Shown here: positions 53,728 to 62,448 of the stretch, piece after piece | How positions within the stretch are numbered: position 1 is the stretch's first letter | Layout: each line of letters starts with the position of its first letter | Assembly (NCBI RefSeq): GCF_025263265.1 | Contig: NZ_CP079869.1 | Coordinates: 248,001-312,000 of the forward strand | Length of the DNA stretch: 64,000 nt | Direction: 5' to 3' | Source: Mycobacterium sp. SMC-4 | GTDB lineage: Bacteria; Actinomycetota; Actinomycetes; Mycobacteriales; Mycobacteriaceae | Position numbers and translations under genes: made by a program | The notes under the pieces: model-generated | What the model was told of the DNA's origin: nothing | The model's input: only the letters and a program-made list of their open reading frames with translations | Databases searched by the model: none

Positions 53728-53888
53728 CGAACCGCAGTCTAAGGGGCTGCCCAATCGTCGTGAGCGTGGGCGTTGTGCACGCACTATCGGAATTCGGCGT
53801 CCCCGCGCTCGCCCCTCAGAGGGTGGACAGTGCGGGCTACCGGGTGGCGGGGTGCTCGTCGGTGGCCGGGCAGCAGATTTGTCAGAGG

Positions 53889-53904
53889 TCGAATGTATGT
53901 TCTA
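53889..53904 (+). promoter_or_regulatory. LexA/SOS-type box upstream of the 13E12 gene
   Basis: TCGAAT-N4-GTTCTA matches the mycobacterial SOS consensus TCGAAC-N4-GTTCGA at 10 of 12 arm positions. It ends 3 bp before the preferred ATG (53908). Several 13E12 genes in M. tuberculosis are LexA-regulated, so damage induction is likely. Confidence 0.6.
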
Positions 53905-53907
53905 AGA

Positions 53908-55410
53908 ATGGTGAAAGACGCTGTGGCGGATGCGGTTTCCGCGCTGCGCGCCGCCTTCGAATCGGTCGCCGCGTGCGATATCAATCTCCTCGACCGAGCT
54001 GAGTTGGTGAACGCGCTTGATGAATTGGAAACCCTCACGTGTCAGCTGCCCTCGGTATCGCACCGTCTGCTGGCTCAATTGCAGACCGAGACGACCCCGC
54101 AAGCGATGGGTGCCAAGAACTGGAAAGAATTCCTGGCGGTGCGCTGGCGGATTTCCGTCTCAGAGGCGAACCGTCGCCTGACGGAAGCCGACTTGTTGGC
54201 GCCGCGGCACTCGCTGACGGGGCCACAACTACCTCCGGCGCTGCATGCCACCGCCGTCGCTCAACGCCAAGGTCTTATCAACGCTGAGCATGTCGAGGTG
54301 ATCCGCAAAGCACTCAACAGACTGCCTGGTTTCGTCGATGCCACCACCCGCGACCAATTCGAGGTCGACCTCGTGCGCACCGCGGTCGGCAACGGCCCCA
54401 AGGAACTCAAAGACGCTGCCGATCTGACGTTGTTCCTGCTGGATCAGGACGGCCCTGAACCCGATGACGCCGAGCGAGACCGCAAACGCGGGTTGACGAT
54501 GGGAAAACAGGGCGCAGACGGCATGACGCGTCTTGTTGCCGACATGACGCCTGAGGCGCGGGCGGTGTGGGAACCGCTGTTGGCCCGCTTTGCCGCCCCG
54601 GGAATGTGTAACCCGGCTGATCCGCAGCCGTGCACCGCGGGCACCCCCACACAAGCGCAGATCGACAACGATCACCGCAGCCTTGCCCAGCGCCAACATG
54701 ATGCGATCGTCGCGGTCGGGCGGATCGCCCTGATGACTAAGGAACCCGGTCAACTCAACGGCCTGCCGGTGATGGTGATCATCCGCACCACCCTGCAAGA
54801 TCTGGAGTCCCGCGCCGGTGTTGGTGTCAGCGGCGGGGGCACCGTCATCCCGATCGCTGATGTGGTGCGCAGGGGCGCCCATGCCCACCACGCGCTGGCG
54901 GTGTTCGACAAGGCCACCGGGTCAGCGCTGGAGCTGTTCCGCACCAAACGTATTGCCTCGCCCGCGCAGCGGATCATGCTGATATCCCGCGATGGCGGTT
55001 GCACCAAACCCGGCTGCACCGTCGGGGCCTACGGCTCTCAAGTCCACCACGCCGTCAACGATTGGATGGATGGCGGCAACACCAATGTCGACGAGATGTG
55101 CCTAGCGTGTGGGCCCGATAACCGCAGCGTCGACCGTGCCGGGGGCTGGGTCACCCGGATGAACGAGCGTCACGAGGTCGAATGGATCCCGCCACCAGGG
55201 CTCGACACCGGCCAGGCCCGGATCAACAATTACCATCACCCCGAACGTCTACTGCGCCCACCCGATGAACCAGAAGTTCACGGCGGCAACGACACCGGTC
55301 AACCGACGAAAGCCGGTGACGGTGATCTGATTGACGATGCCCCGACCGGTGCCGCACGTCGGGTCGATGAGCCCGGCGGGCCCGCGCCCCCCGACGATCA
55401 CGCGGCCTGA
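53908..55410 (+). CDS. 13E12 repeat-family (DUF222) HNH endonuclease-like protein
   Basis: A 500-residue protein with an N-terminal DUF222 region (about 1-330) and a C-terminal HNH-type zinc-ribbon segment (about 370-425): CTKPGCTVGAYGSQVHHAVNDW, GGNT, then CLACGPDNRSVD, where the last usual His pair is DN, as in other 13E12 members. These chromosomal genes occur in multiple copies in mycobacteria and are thought of as mobile or homing-type. Start ATG 53908 lies right behind the SOS-type box; an ATG at 53893 would be inside it. A Pro/Asp-rich tail follows. Confidence 0.9.
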   Translation: MVKDAVADAVSALRAAFESVAACDINLLDRAELVNALDELETLTCQLPSVSHRLLAQLQTETTPQAMGAKNWKEFLAVRWRISVSEANRRLTEADLLAPRHSLTGPQLPPALHATAVAQRQGLINAEHVEVIRKALNRLPGFVDATTRDQFEVDLVRTAVGNGPKELKDAADLTLFLLDQDGPEPDDAERDRKRGLTMGKQGADGMTRLVADMTPEARAVWEPLLARFAAPGMCNPADPQPCTAGTPTQAQIDNDHRSLAQRQHDAIVAVGRIALMTKEPGQLNGLPVMVIIRTTLQDLESRAGVGVSGGGTVIPIADVVRRGAHAHHALAVFDKATGSALELFRTKRIASPAQRIMLISRDGGCTKPGCTVGAYGSQVHHAVNDWMDGGNTNVDEMCLACGPDNRSVDRAGGWVTRMNERHEVEWIPPPGLDTGQARINNYHHPERLLRPPDEPEVHGGNDTGQPTKAGDGDLIDDAPTGAARRVDEPGGPAPPDDHAA

Positions 55411-55567
55411 TCGCCGTGGATCTACACCGCCCCACCAAGGGTTCACCGTTCACCATCGTGAGAACTCGTGTGCCGACGACTATGCCGACTGACTTGGTGC
55501 GATTCACACCCTTCCGCACCGAGGGGGGACCAGTCGCTGGCTACTTAACCACAGGTCAAAACGCCCA

Positions 55568-55583
55568 GTGCCGAAAGCGGCAC
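55568..55583 (+). terminator. Small hairpin after the 13E12 gene
   Basis: GTGCCG (55568-55573), AAAG, CGGCAC (55578-55583): a short GC-rich stem about 160 bp past the 13E12 stop and 43 bp before the convergent gene's end. A weak bidirectional terminator candidate. The rest of 55411-55625 shows nothing else. Confidence 0.3.
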
Positions 55584-55625
55584 CGTCTCGGTAAGAGTCC
55601 TGCTGGGGTCATGAGCGCTTCATGC

Positions 55626-55865
55626 TTACTGGTACCGCGGCGGTGGGGGCGGCAGCGGCATACACAGGCCGGTCTGGGTGTCGAGCGCCTTGCCCTCCAC
55701 ACAGAACGGTGCGCAACCGTAGATCACGCCGGTCTGCCCTGGCGGGCACTGCGCGACTGTCGTCGTCGCAGCGGTTGCGGACAACACCGTCAGCGGCGCG
55801 CCGACCAGTGCGGCCAGCGCGGCCAGGACCAGGTAGCGCACAGTGCGCAGTCGTGAGCGGGCCAC
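55626..55865 (-). CDS. Small exported cysteine-containing protein
   Basis: A 79-residue protein with a signal peptide (Arg-rich start, apolar core about 9-27, likely cleavage after ATA or nearby). The mature part has four cysteines (CPPGQTGVIYGCAPFC, then C) and a Pro-rich tail. GTG 55865 has SD AAGGGGAA; the longer frame upstream is antisense-like Ser/Pro sequence. Probably a secreted disulfide-stabilised peptide. It is 10 bp behind the acyl-CoA dehydrogenase gene on the same strand. Function unknown. Confidence 0.65.
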   Translation of the reverse strand: MARSRLRTVRYLVLAALAALVGAPLTVLSATAATTTVAQCPPGQTGVIYGCAPFCVEGKALDTQTGLCMPLPPPPPRYQ

Positions 55866-55875
55866 AATCTTCCCC

Positions 55876-57183
55876 TTATCTCGGCATTCCGGTGGCGACG
55901 CGCGGTGCGTCCTTGCTCGGCGCGGCGTCGAGGACGAACTCGGCGATTCGCGCGCGGTGCTCTTCGGCGCTGCCCAGCAGTGCGGCGTCGGTGTAGGCGC
56001 GCTTGTAATACAGGTGGGCTTGGTGTTCCCAGGTGAACCCGATGCCACCGTGGATCTGGATGGTGTCGCCGGCAACCTGGACGAAGGCCGAAGAGCAGAT
56101 CGCCTGCGCGATGCTGACCGTCAGCGCTGGGTCGTCGGACGCGTCGGCGAGCGCCCATACGGCGTGGTAAGCCGTCGATCGCGCGTGCTCGACGGCGACC
56201 AGATCGTTGGCAAGTCGATGCTTGATCGCCTGAAAGGAGCCGATCGGCCGGCCGAACTGCAGCCGGGTCTTCGCGTAATCCACACTCAAATCGAGCAGGC
56301 GCTGTGCCGCACCGACCTGTTCGACGGCCAGAAGTGCCGCGCCGATCTGCAGGGCGTGCGTGATCACCCGCTCGGCTTCCTCGGCGCCGGCAACGAGTTC
56401 GGCCGGGGCCGCCGTGAGTGTGACGGTGGCCTGGGGCCGGGTCAGATCCAGTGTTCCCAGCGGAATGCGTTGCACATCAGCGTGATCGGTATCCACGGCG
56501 AACAGTGCGATGCCGTCGGCGGTGTTGGCCGCTACCAGGAGCAGGTCGGCTGCCCCCGCATCCACGACGCGCTCGACGGTGCCCGTGACGGCCCAGGACG
56601 AGCCATCCGGACTCGCGTCGACGCTTACCGCGGCGGAATCGAACGTGGCGCCGCGCTCGCTGACCGCGAACGCGGCGGTGCGACTGCCGTCGACCAGACT
56701 GTCGAGTAGCCCGCCGGACGCAGACGCAGCGACCAGGGCCGGAATCGCAAGATAAACCGTGCCGAACAGTGGTCCGAACGCCAGTGCGGCGCCCAACTCC
56801 TCCACCGCGACGGCCTGGTCGACCAGCGTCCCGCCCACGCCACCGGCTGACTCGGGCACCGACAACCCCAACACGCCGAGCTCGGAGCCCAACCGCTGCC
56901 ACACCGCGCGGTCGAATGCCGTGTCGGACTCCATCGCGGCTCGCACCGCGCTCTCACCGATGTGCTCGGCGCAGAACGCGCGCACGGCGGCGCGTAGCGC
57001 GCGCTGCTCTTCGGTGAATACGAACTCCCGATCCGCAAGCTCCTCAGCTGGCCTTTCGGGCTGATCCGCAAGCTCCTCAGCCACCTTGTCGGGCTGATCC
57101 GCAAGCTCCTCAGCCACCTTGTCGGGCTGATCCGCAAGCTCCTCAGCTGGCCTTTCGGGCTGATCCGCAAGCTCCTCAGCCAC
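55876..57183 (-). CDS. Acyl-CoA dehydrogenase with repeat-extended N-terminus
   Basis: A 435-residue acyl-CoA dehydrogenase whose recognisable domain begins near residue 58 (EFVFTEEQRALRAAVRAF). Later motifs include QFGRPIGSFQAIKHRLAN and IQIHGGIGFTWEH, family-typical of the FAD/substrate region. The first ~55 residues are 11-residue repeats (AEELADQP plus variable residues) encoded by a 33-bp tandem array. The GTG at 57183 has a strong SD (AAGGAGAT) and overlaps the end of the upstream dehydrogenase by 8 bp. The two probably form a heteromeric ACAD, as is common in mycobacterial lipid catabolism. Confidence 0.9.
   Translation of the reverse strand: MAEELADQPERPAEELADQPDKVAEELADQPDKVAEELADQPERPAEELADREFVFTEEQRALRAAVRAFCAEHIGESAVRAAMESDTAFDRAVWQRLGSELGVLGLSVPESAGGVGGTLVDQAVAVEELGAALAFGPLFGTVYLAIPALVAASASGGLLDSLVDGSRTAAFAVSERGATFDSAAVSVDASPDGSSWAVTGTVERVVDAGAADLLLVAANTADGIALFAVDTDHADVQRIPLGTLDLTRPQATVTLTAAPAELVAGAEEAERVITHALQIGAALLAVEQVGAAQRLLDLSVDYAKTRLQFGRPIGSFQAIKHRLANDLVAVEHARSTAYHAVWALADASDDPALTVSIAQAICSSAFVQVAGDTIQIHGGIGFTWEHQAHLYYKRAYTDAALLGSAEEHRARIAEFVLDAAPSKDAPRVATGMPR
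57031..57182. repeat. 33-bp in-frame minisatellite at the start of the dehydrogenase gene
   Basis: Units begin at 57061, 57094, 57127 and 57160, with a partial 30-bp unit before the first (57031) and a truncated one at the end. Two variants alternate as A-B-B-A-B' (ending GGCCTTTCGGG or CCACCTTGTCGGG). Each unit is a multiple of three and encodes 11 residues, so copy-number changes keep the frame. Each B unit also carries a GTG followed by GAGGAG, hence possible internal starts. Confidence 0.9.
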
Positions 57184-58360
57184 GCGGGATCTCCTTCCAC
57201 GCCATGCCCGCATCCGCGCGCAGGTCGCCGGGCAACCCCAGCACCCGCTCGGCGAGGATGTTGCGCATCACCTCCGACGTTCCACCTTCGATGGTGTTGG
57301 CGCGGCTGCGCAGGAATCGCTGCTGAACGGGCCCGCGGTAGTCCTCGGGATCTCCGTCCTGCATGGCGTAGCCGTCGTAGAGGATGCCTTCGGGACCCAG
57401 CAGGTCCATGCAGAACTCGTAAATGTGCTGGTTGAGCTCGGCGCCGACGAGCTTGCCGATCGACGCCTCCGGGCCCGGTCCGCCGACCGTCGCAGCTGCC
57501 CGGGACCGCTCTGCGGTCAACCGCTGCGCCTCGGAGCGCAGCCACAGCGAGGTCAGCCGGTCCCGCAATACCGGGGTGTGGAGGTCCGGGCGCGACGTCC
57601 ACAGCGCCACCGCGTCGGAGATGGTGCCCGCGCCTCGCCGGCTGCCGCTGCCGCCCAGTGCGCTGCGTTCGTTCATCAGCGTGGTCATGGCCACCCGCCA
57701 GCCGTCACCGACCGCACCCAGGCGGAACACGTCGGGAATCCGGGCATCGGTCATGTAGACCTCGTTGAACTCTGCATGCCCGGTCAACTGTCGCAGCGGC
57801 CGGGTCTGGACACCCTGACCGTGCATGTCGATGACGAAGTAGGTCAGACCCTTGTGCTTGGGAACGTCGGGGTCGGTGCGCGCCAGCAGCAATCCCCATC
57901 GCGCCCGGTGCGCCAGGCTGGTCCACACCTTCTGCCCGTTGACGATCCACTCGTCACCGTCGAGAACCGCCGAGGTGGCCAGTCCGGCAAGGTCGGAGCC
58001 GGCGCCGGGCTCGGAGAACAATTGGCACCAGATGTCCTCGGTGGTGGCCAGCGGCCGCAGCAACTGCCGACGCACCTCGTCTGTCTGGGCATGCTCACGC
58101 ACCGTCGGGGCAGCCATGCCGTAGCCCATCGGGTTCAGTCCGAGCGGCACCGGCCCGCCGGCTCCCTGCAGAATCCGGTCGGCGACGGCCTGCAAGCCAC
58201 GGGACACTCCCATACCGCCGAATCCTTCGGGGAAATGCACCCAGGACAGGCCCGCATCGAAGCACGCACCGAGGAATTGCTGAACGGGAACAGTCTTCGG
58301 ATCGTGCTGTGCGACTACCCGCCGCGCAGCCTCGACAACCCGATCGGCATCAGTGCCCAT
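57176..58360 (-). CDS. Acyl-CoA dehydrogenase
   Basis: A 394-residue ACAD with complete domain structure: TTEDIWCQLFSEPGAGSDLA (FAD-binding loop), WTSLAHRARWGLLLART and the C-terminal RSRANTIEGGTSEVMRNILAERVLGLP. It oxidises an acyl-CoA (possibly a steroid side chain or branched substrate; not determinable here). It precedes and overlaps the repeat-extended dehydrogenase by 8 bp, so the two are coupled. The ATG at 58360 is 158 bp from the STAS gene on the same strand. Confidence 0.92.
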   Translation of the reverse strand: MGTDADRVVEAARRVVAQHDPKTVPVQQFLGACFDAGLSWVHFPEGFGGMGVSRGLQAVADRILQGAGGPVPLGLNPMGYGMAAPTVREHAQTDEVRRQLLRPLATTEDIWCQLFSEPGAGSDLAGLATSAVLDGDEWIVNGQKVWTSLAHRARWGLLLARTDPDVPKHKGLTYFVIDMHGQGVQTRPLRQLTGHAEFNEVYMTDARIPDVFRLGAVGDGWRVAMTTLMNERSALGGSGSRRGAGTISDAVALWTSRPDLHTPVLRDRLTSLWLRSEAQRLTAERSRAAATVGGPGPEASIGKLVGAELNQHIYEFCMDLLGPEGILYDGYAMQDGDPEDYRGPVQQRFLRSRANTIEGGTSEVMRNILAERVLGLPGDLRADAGMAWKEIPRG

Positions 58361-58518
58361 AACTGCACACTAAATGAGGGTGTGCATCGACCGTCGGCCA
58401 ACTCGTCGGTCGGGGCCGACCGTTCAGCCGGCGGTGAGTGCGAGCCGGCCGGCGTGCGACCGCTGGCGACGCTGGAGCAGGTACCGGAGCCAACGAACAT
58501 CAAGTAACACGGTGATCC

Positions 58519-58926
58519 TTACGCAGTCTTGGTGAGCAGGGGGAGCAGCTGGCGGCGGGCGACCATCGCGTCGGCGAAGTCGTTGAGTGCCTCGGGAACC
58601 GAACCGGCCGAGTCGAACTCGATGCCTTCGTCGCGCAAAGTCTGCTCGACGGAGCGGCTCGCGACCAGTGACCACTGGACCCCGGCAGCAGCACACACGT
58701 CGTCAACGGTGATCAGCAGCGAAACCGCATCGTGGGCAAACGAATTGACATCGCCCAGATCGAGCACGAAAGGCTTCTCGGCGATGATGAAGCGCTGGGT
58801 GTAGGCGGTGGCTCGTTCGACATTGAACGCGTCGAGCTCACCGCTGATCCTCACCACGGTGGCCAGTTGTCGGCAATGCGCGCGGATAGCGGCACCACCA
58901 CAGTCGAACGTCGGATTGCCGTACAT
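58519..58926 (-). CDS. STAS-domain protein without the usual phosphoacceptor serine
   Basis: A 135-residue STAS (anti-sigma-factor-antagonist-like) protein. The fold is suggested by VVRISGELDAFN (about 24-35) and FVLDLGDVNSFAHDAVSLL (about 53-71). In classical antagonists the latter is DxSxxxxxDSSGL, with the second Ser phosphorylated; here HDAV replaces DSSG, so Asp66 stands where the phosphoserine would be. ATG 58926 has the SD GAGGAGG. It may signal constitutively, or be a degenerate sensor. No anti-sigma kinase is adjacent. Confidence 0.75.
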   Translation of the reverse strand: MYGNPTFDCGGAAIRAHCRQLATVVRISGELDAFNVERATAYTQRFIIAEKPFVLDLGDVNSFAHDAVSLLITVDDVCAAAGVQWSLVASRSVEQTLRDEGIEFDSAGSVPEALNDFADAMVARRQLLPLLTKTA

Positions 58927-59075
58927 TGCGACCTCCTCGATCCAGTCCTGACGTGGCCCACCTTCGGGCGGTACAAGACTCAAAGTAGTGAGGCAATTTA
59001 AGGTTGCAGGGAGTAAGGACTAATACTTCGGTAAGAACTGGGATTAGGTCCTCACTAGCAAACTCGCCGGTAACC

Positions 59076-60314
59076 TCAGTCGCGAGACGGCTGCTGGGCG
59101 CCGCGGTAATTCGCCCACGGACTGTAGTCGGCCAGCAGCTCTTCCTGCGGGGGCCGGATGTCCTCGGGGACGTGCTGCAGATTGATCCGGATTCGATACC
59201 AGATCGAACTGGGACCCCGCATCCCGTCAACCAGAATGTCTGACGGCGCGAGCTTTTCGGACGCCACCGGGTATTTGTCCCGCCACCGCTGCAGCGCAGA
59301 CACCGCCTCGTCCTTGGTCTTGGTGCGGGCGATCTCGATCAGCGGCATGGTCGATTGCCGGCGTCCGTCGGTCGAGCGGCGGACACCCTTGGGCGCTTTC
59401 TCCGCCGGTCCCAGCCGCTCGGCGAGATCGAGCAACGAGTCCAACGATCCCGGATGGTCGTCCATGCTCTCCCACGGGTCGCCGAGCCGTGCCAGCCGCT
59501 GCGGCACGGTGGTGATGGTGAATTCCTCAGGCCGGCAGTCGGCGACCTCCGACCATCTCAGCGGCGTCGAGACCCGGGCATCGGCGGTGGCGCGCACCGA
59601 GTAGGCCGACGCCACCGTGCGGTCCTTGGCGTTCTGGTTGAAGTCGACGAACACGCCGTGGCGCTCCTCCTTCCACCAGCGGGCCGTCGCCGATTCCGGG
59701 GCGCGCCGTTCGACCTCCCTGGCGATGGCTTCGGCGGCGAGCCGGACAGCCTTGAACGGCCAGCGGCGATGAATCCGCGCATAGATGTGGAATCCGCGGG
59801 ACCCCGAGGTCTTGGGCCACGCGACCAGGCCGTGGTCTTCCAGCACCTCGCGGGCCACGAACGCGACATCGAGAATCTGTCGCCACCCGACCCCCGGCAT
59901 CGGGTCCAGGTCGACACGCAGTTCGTCGGGGTGATCGAGGTCGTCGGCGCGCACCGGGTGCGGGTTGAGGTCCACGCACCCCAGGTTGACCGCCCATATC
60001 AGGCCTGCCGCGTCGTGCAACACGGCTTCTTTGGCCGACGTGCCGGAGGCGTACTTCAGTTCGGCGACGTCGACGAAGTCCGGTCGCTTCTCCGGGGCGC
60101 GCTTCTGGAACACCGCCTCGACCTCGATGCCCTTGACGAAGCGTTTGAGGATCATCGGGCGGTTCCGCACGCCGGCCAGCGCACCGTCTGCCACCGCGGC
60201 GTAGTAGCCCATCAGGTCCCGCTTGGTGATGCCCAACTCGCCGAACACCATCTTGTCCGGGTTGGTGATCGGCACGGCATTGCCGTCGACGTTGAAATGC
60301 TGCGCCGTGCCCAT
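59076..60314 (-). CDS. LigD polymerase-like primase-polymerase (Rv0269c-like)
   Basis: A 412-residue stand-alone LigD-Pol/PrimPol protein. The metal-binding Asp pair is D135-L-D137 (VDLDP), with PKTSGSRGFHIYARI and the third acidic region FVDFNQNAKDRT. It lacks ligase and nuclease domains. Such proteins extend or fill gaps with ribonucleotides in repair and non-homologous end joining, partly backing up LigD. ATG 60314. Position beside fadD2 equals Rv0269c-Rv0270. Divergent from fadD2. Confidence 0.9.
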   Translation of the reverse strand: MGTAQHFNVDGNAVPITNPDKMVFGELGITKRDLMGYYAAVADGALAGVRNRPMILKRFVKGIEVEAVFQKRAPEKRPDFVDVAELKYASGTSAKEAVLHDAAGLIWAVNLGCVDLNPHPVRADDLDHPDELRVDLDPMPGVGWRQILDVAFVAREVLEDHGLVAWPKTSGSRGFHIYARIHRRWPFKAVRLAAEAIAREVERRAPESATARWWKEERHGVFVDFNQNAKDRTVASAYSVRATADARVSTPLRWSEVADCRPEEFTITTVPQRLARLGDPWESMDDHPGSLDSLLDLAERLGPAEKAPKGVRRSTDGRRQSTMPLIEIARTKTKDEAVSALQRWRDKYPVASEKLAPSDILVDGMRGPSSIWYRIRINLQHVPEDIRPPQEELLADYSPWANYRGAQQPSRD

Positions 60315-60374
60315 GACGTCGATGGTAGGTCTCGTCAGTCGCCGGTTCCGGGAATGGCGGCCGGCGCCGTCACC

Positions 60375-60380
60375 TAGAGT
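60375..60380 (+). promoter_or_regulatory. -10 hexamer for a leaderless fadD2 transcript
   Basis: TAGAGT, 6 nt before the fadD2 ATG at 60387; no SD is present. Confidence 0.45.
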
Positions 60381-60386
60381 TGTCCC

Positions 60387-62078
60387 ATGTCAAAGCTCGC
60401 TGATCTCTCGTTGCAGACTGCGGACAAGCTTGCGCAGTCGGTGAGTAAATACGTCGAACGCGGTTCCGCCGAGCTGCACTACGCGCGCAAGATGTTCGAG
60501 GCGGGTGCGCTGAAGCTGGAAGCGCCGCAGGATATGGCGGCGCTGCTGGCCGACATCCGGCGCTGGGGTGAGATCGGGATGATCCCGGCGCTCAACGACC
60601 GTCGTCACCCGCACCGCACCGCCGTCATCGACGAGGAGGGCGAGATGACCTTCCGGGAACTCAACGAGGCGGCCAACGCGGTGGCCAACGGATTGCTGGC
60701 CAAGGGTGTCAAGGGCGGCGACGGCGTGGCGATATTGGCGCGCAACCACCGGTGGTTCCTGGTCGCGCTGTATGCCGCCGCGCGGGTCGGCGCCCGAATC
60801 ATCATGCTCAACAGCGAGTTCTCCGGCCCGCAGATCAAAGAGGTCAACGAGCGCGAAGGCGGCAAGCTGATCATCTACGACGACGAGTACACCGCCGCGG
60901 TCTCGCAGGCCGAGCCCGAACTGGGCAGGCTGCGCGCCCTGGGGGTCAACCCGGACAAGCCAGAGCCGTCGGGCAGCACCGACGAGACGCTGGCCGAACT
61001 GATCGCCCGCACCAATTCGGCGCCACCACCCAAGGCCACCAAACACGCGTCGATCATCATCCTGACCAGCGGCACCACTGGCACCCCCAAGGGCGCCAAC
61101 CGCAGTGCGCCGCCGTCGCTGGCGCCGATCGGCGGCATCCTGTCCTCGGTGCCGTTCAAGGCCAAGGAGATCACGTCGCTGCCGGCGCCGATGTTCCACG
61201 CGCTGGGTTTCCTGCACGCGACCATCGCGATGATGCTGGGCAGCACGCTGGTGCTGCGCCGCAGGTTCAAGCCCGCCAACGTGCTCGCCGACATCGAAAA
61301 GCACAAGGTGACCGCGATCGTGGTGGTGCCGGTGATGCTGTCGCGCATGCTCGACGAACTGGACAAGGCCAGCCCGAAGCCGGACCTGTCGTCGCTGCGC
61401 ATCGTGTTCGTGTCGGGCTCGCAGTTGGGTGCCGAGCTGGCCACCCGGGCATTGAAGGACCTGGGTCCGGTGATCTACAACCTGTACGGTTCTACCGAGG
61501 TCGCCTACGCGACAATAGCTGGCCCGCAACATCTTTCGATCAACCCGGCGACTGTCGGCCCGGTGGTCAAAGGCATGAAGGTCAAGATTCTGGACGACAA
61601 CGGCAACGAGGTGCCGCGCGGTGAGGTCGGGCGCATCTTCGTCGGCAACTTCTTCCCGTTCGAGGGTTACACCGGTGGCGGACACAAGCAGATCATCGAC
61701 GGGCTGATGTCCTCGGGTGATGTCGGCTATTTCGACGACAACGATCTGCTCTATGTCAGCGGCCGAGACGACGAGATGATCGTCTCCGGAGGGGAGAACG
61801 TGTTCCCGGCCGAGATCGAGGACCTGGTCAGCGGGCATCCCGAGGTGGTGGAGGCCACCGCACTCGGTGTCGAGGACAAGGACTGGGGTGCCCGGTTGCG
61901 GTGTTTCGTGGTCAAGGTCGACGGCGCGACGATCACCGAGGAAGACATCAAGATCTATGTCCGGGACAACCTCGCCCGCTACAAGGTGCCCCGGGAGGTC
62001 GTCTTCATCGACGAGTTGCCGCGCAACCCGACCGGCAAGATCCTCAAGCGTGAACTACGCGAGATGGATCTCGACTGA
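60387..62078 (+). CDS. fadD2: Acyl-CoA/fatty-acid ligase FadD2 (Rv0270-like)
   Basis: A 563-residue AMP-forming acyl-CoA synthetase. It has ILTSGTTGTPKGA (P-loop), the YGSTEVA segment, VSGRDDEMIVSGGENVFP and the hinge LPRNPTGKILKRE with the catalytic Lys. It has no FAAL insertion signature, so it most likely makes acyl-CoA for beta-oxidation rather than acyl-AMP. Divergent from the LigD-like gene and followed by a membrane protein gene on the other strand. The fadD2-fadE6 pair is as in Rv0270-Rv0271c. Confidence 0.93.
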   Translation: MSKLADLSLQTADKLAQSVSKYVERGSAELHYARKMFEAGALKLEAPQDMAALLADIRRWGEIGMIPALNDRRHPHRTAVIDEEGEMTFRELNEAANAVANGLLAKGVKGGDGVAILARNHRWFLVALYAAARVGARIIMLNSEFSGPQIKEVNEREGGKLIIYDDEYTAAVSQAEPELGRLRALGVNPDKPEPSGSTDETLAELIARTNSAPPPKATKHASIIILTSGTTGTPKGANRSAPPSLAPIGGILSSVPFKAKEITSLPAPMFHALGFLHATIAMMLGSTLVLRRRFKPANVLADIEKHKVTAIVVVPVMLSRMLDELDKASPKPDLSSLRIVFVSGSQLGAELATRALKDLGPVIYNLYGSTEVAYATIAGPQHLSINPATVGPVVKGMKVKILDDNGNEVPRGEVGRIFVGNFFPFEGYTGGGHKQIIDGLMSSGDVGYFDDNDLLYVSGRDDEMIVSGGENVFPAEIEDLVSGHPEVVEATALGVEDKDWGARLRCFVVKVDGATITEEDIKIYVRDNLARYKVPREVVFIDELPRNPTGKILKRELREMDLD

Positions 62079-62082
62079 CGGG

Positions 62083-62412
62083 TCACTCCACGGCACCGAC
62101 CGTCATGGCCATGCCGGGTACGGCCAGCGTGACCAGCACCAGCAACATCAGGAACCATCCGGCACCCTGCCAGGCCGCCCAGCCACGGTCGGCCTTCCAT
62201 TCCAAATAGGTCTTCACGAAGGCGCCGACACCGCCGAGGAACACCACACTCGGTACCAGCGCTGCGGCGAATACCGAGCCGCGCGCGGCGAACACGAAGA
62301 TCGCGAAAACCACCGCGGCCACCGCCACCACAGCACCGGTGTAGATCACCGCTGAGCGGTAGACGCCGGCCTTGTCGAGCCGCTTCTCGGCGAAGTCACG
62401 GTCGTTGGTCAT
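62083..62412 (-). CDS. Three-helix membrane protein
   Basis: A 109-residue protein with three apolar segments (about 20-43, 48-65, 84-104) and a charged N-terminus (MTNDRDFAEKRLDKAG). No motif is recognised. It ends 4 bp from the fadD2 stop, converging, and lies 36 bp downstream of fadE6 on the same strand, so it may be co-transcribed with fadE6. Confidence 0.7.
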   Translation of the reverse strand: MTNDRDFAEKRLDKAGVYRSAVIYTGAVVAVAAVVFAIFVFAARGSVFAAALVPSVVFLGGVGAFVKTYLEWKADRGWAAWQGAGWFLMLLVLVTLAVPGMAMTVGAVE

Positions 62413-62448
62413 GGGTGAGGAGTTCCCGACCTGCCGAAAGGGAAACGC

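Noticed and set aside
53728..53907. Cobalamin riboswitch upstream of cobM
   Set aside because: I searched the 180-bp gap for a B12-box-like element on the minus strand and found none convincing; the same holds for the 23-bp gap before cobF.
53908..55410. Calling the 13E12 gene an intact mobile element
   Set aside because: No terminal inverted repeats, target duplication or integrase is visible; only the repeat-family gene itself can be supported.
55416..55856. 146-codon plus-strand frame after the 13E12 gene
   Set aside because: Opposite to the small exported protein with its signal peptide and SD; Arg/His-rich, no SD, no similarity noticed.
60390..61838. 482-codon minus-strand frame over fadD2
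   Set aside because: fadD2 motifs on the plus strand are complete and in order; the opposite frame is His/Arg-rich with no fold and is a GC-driven shadow.
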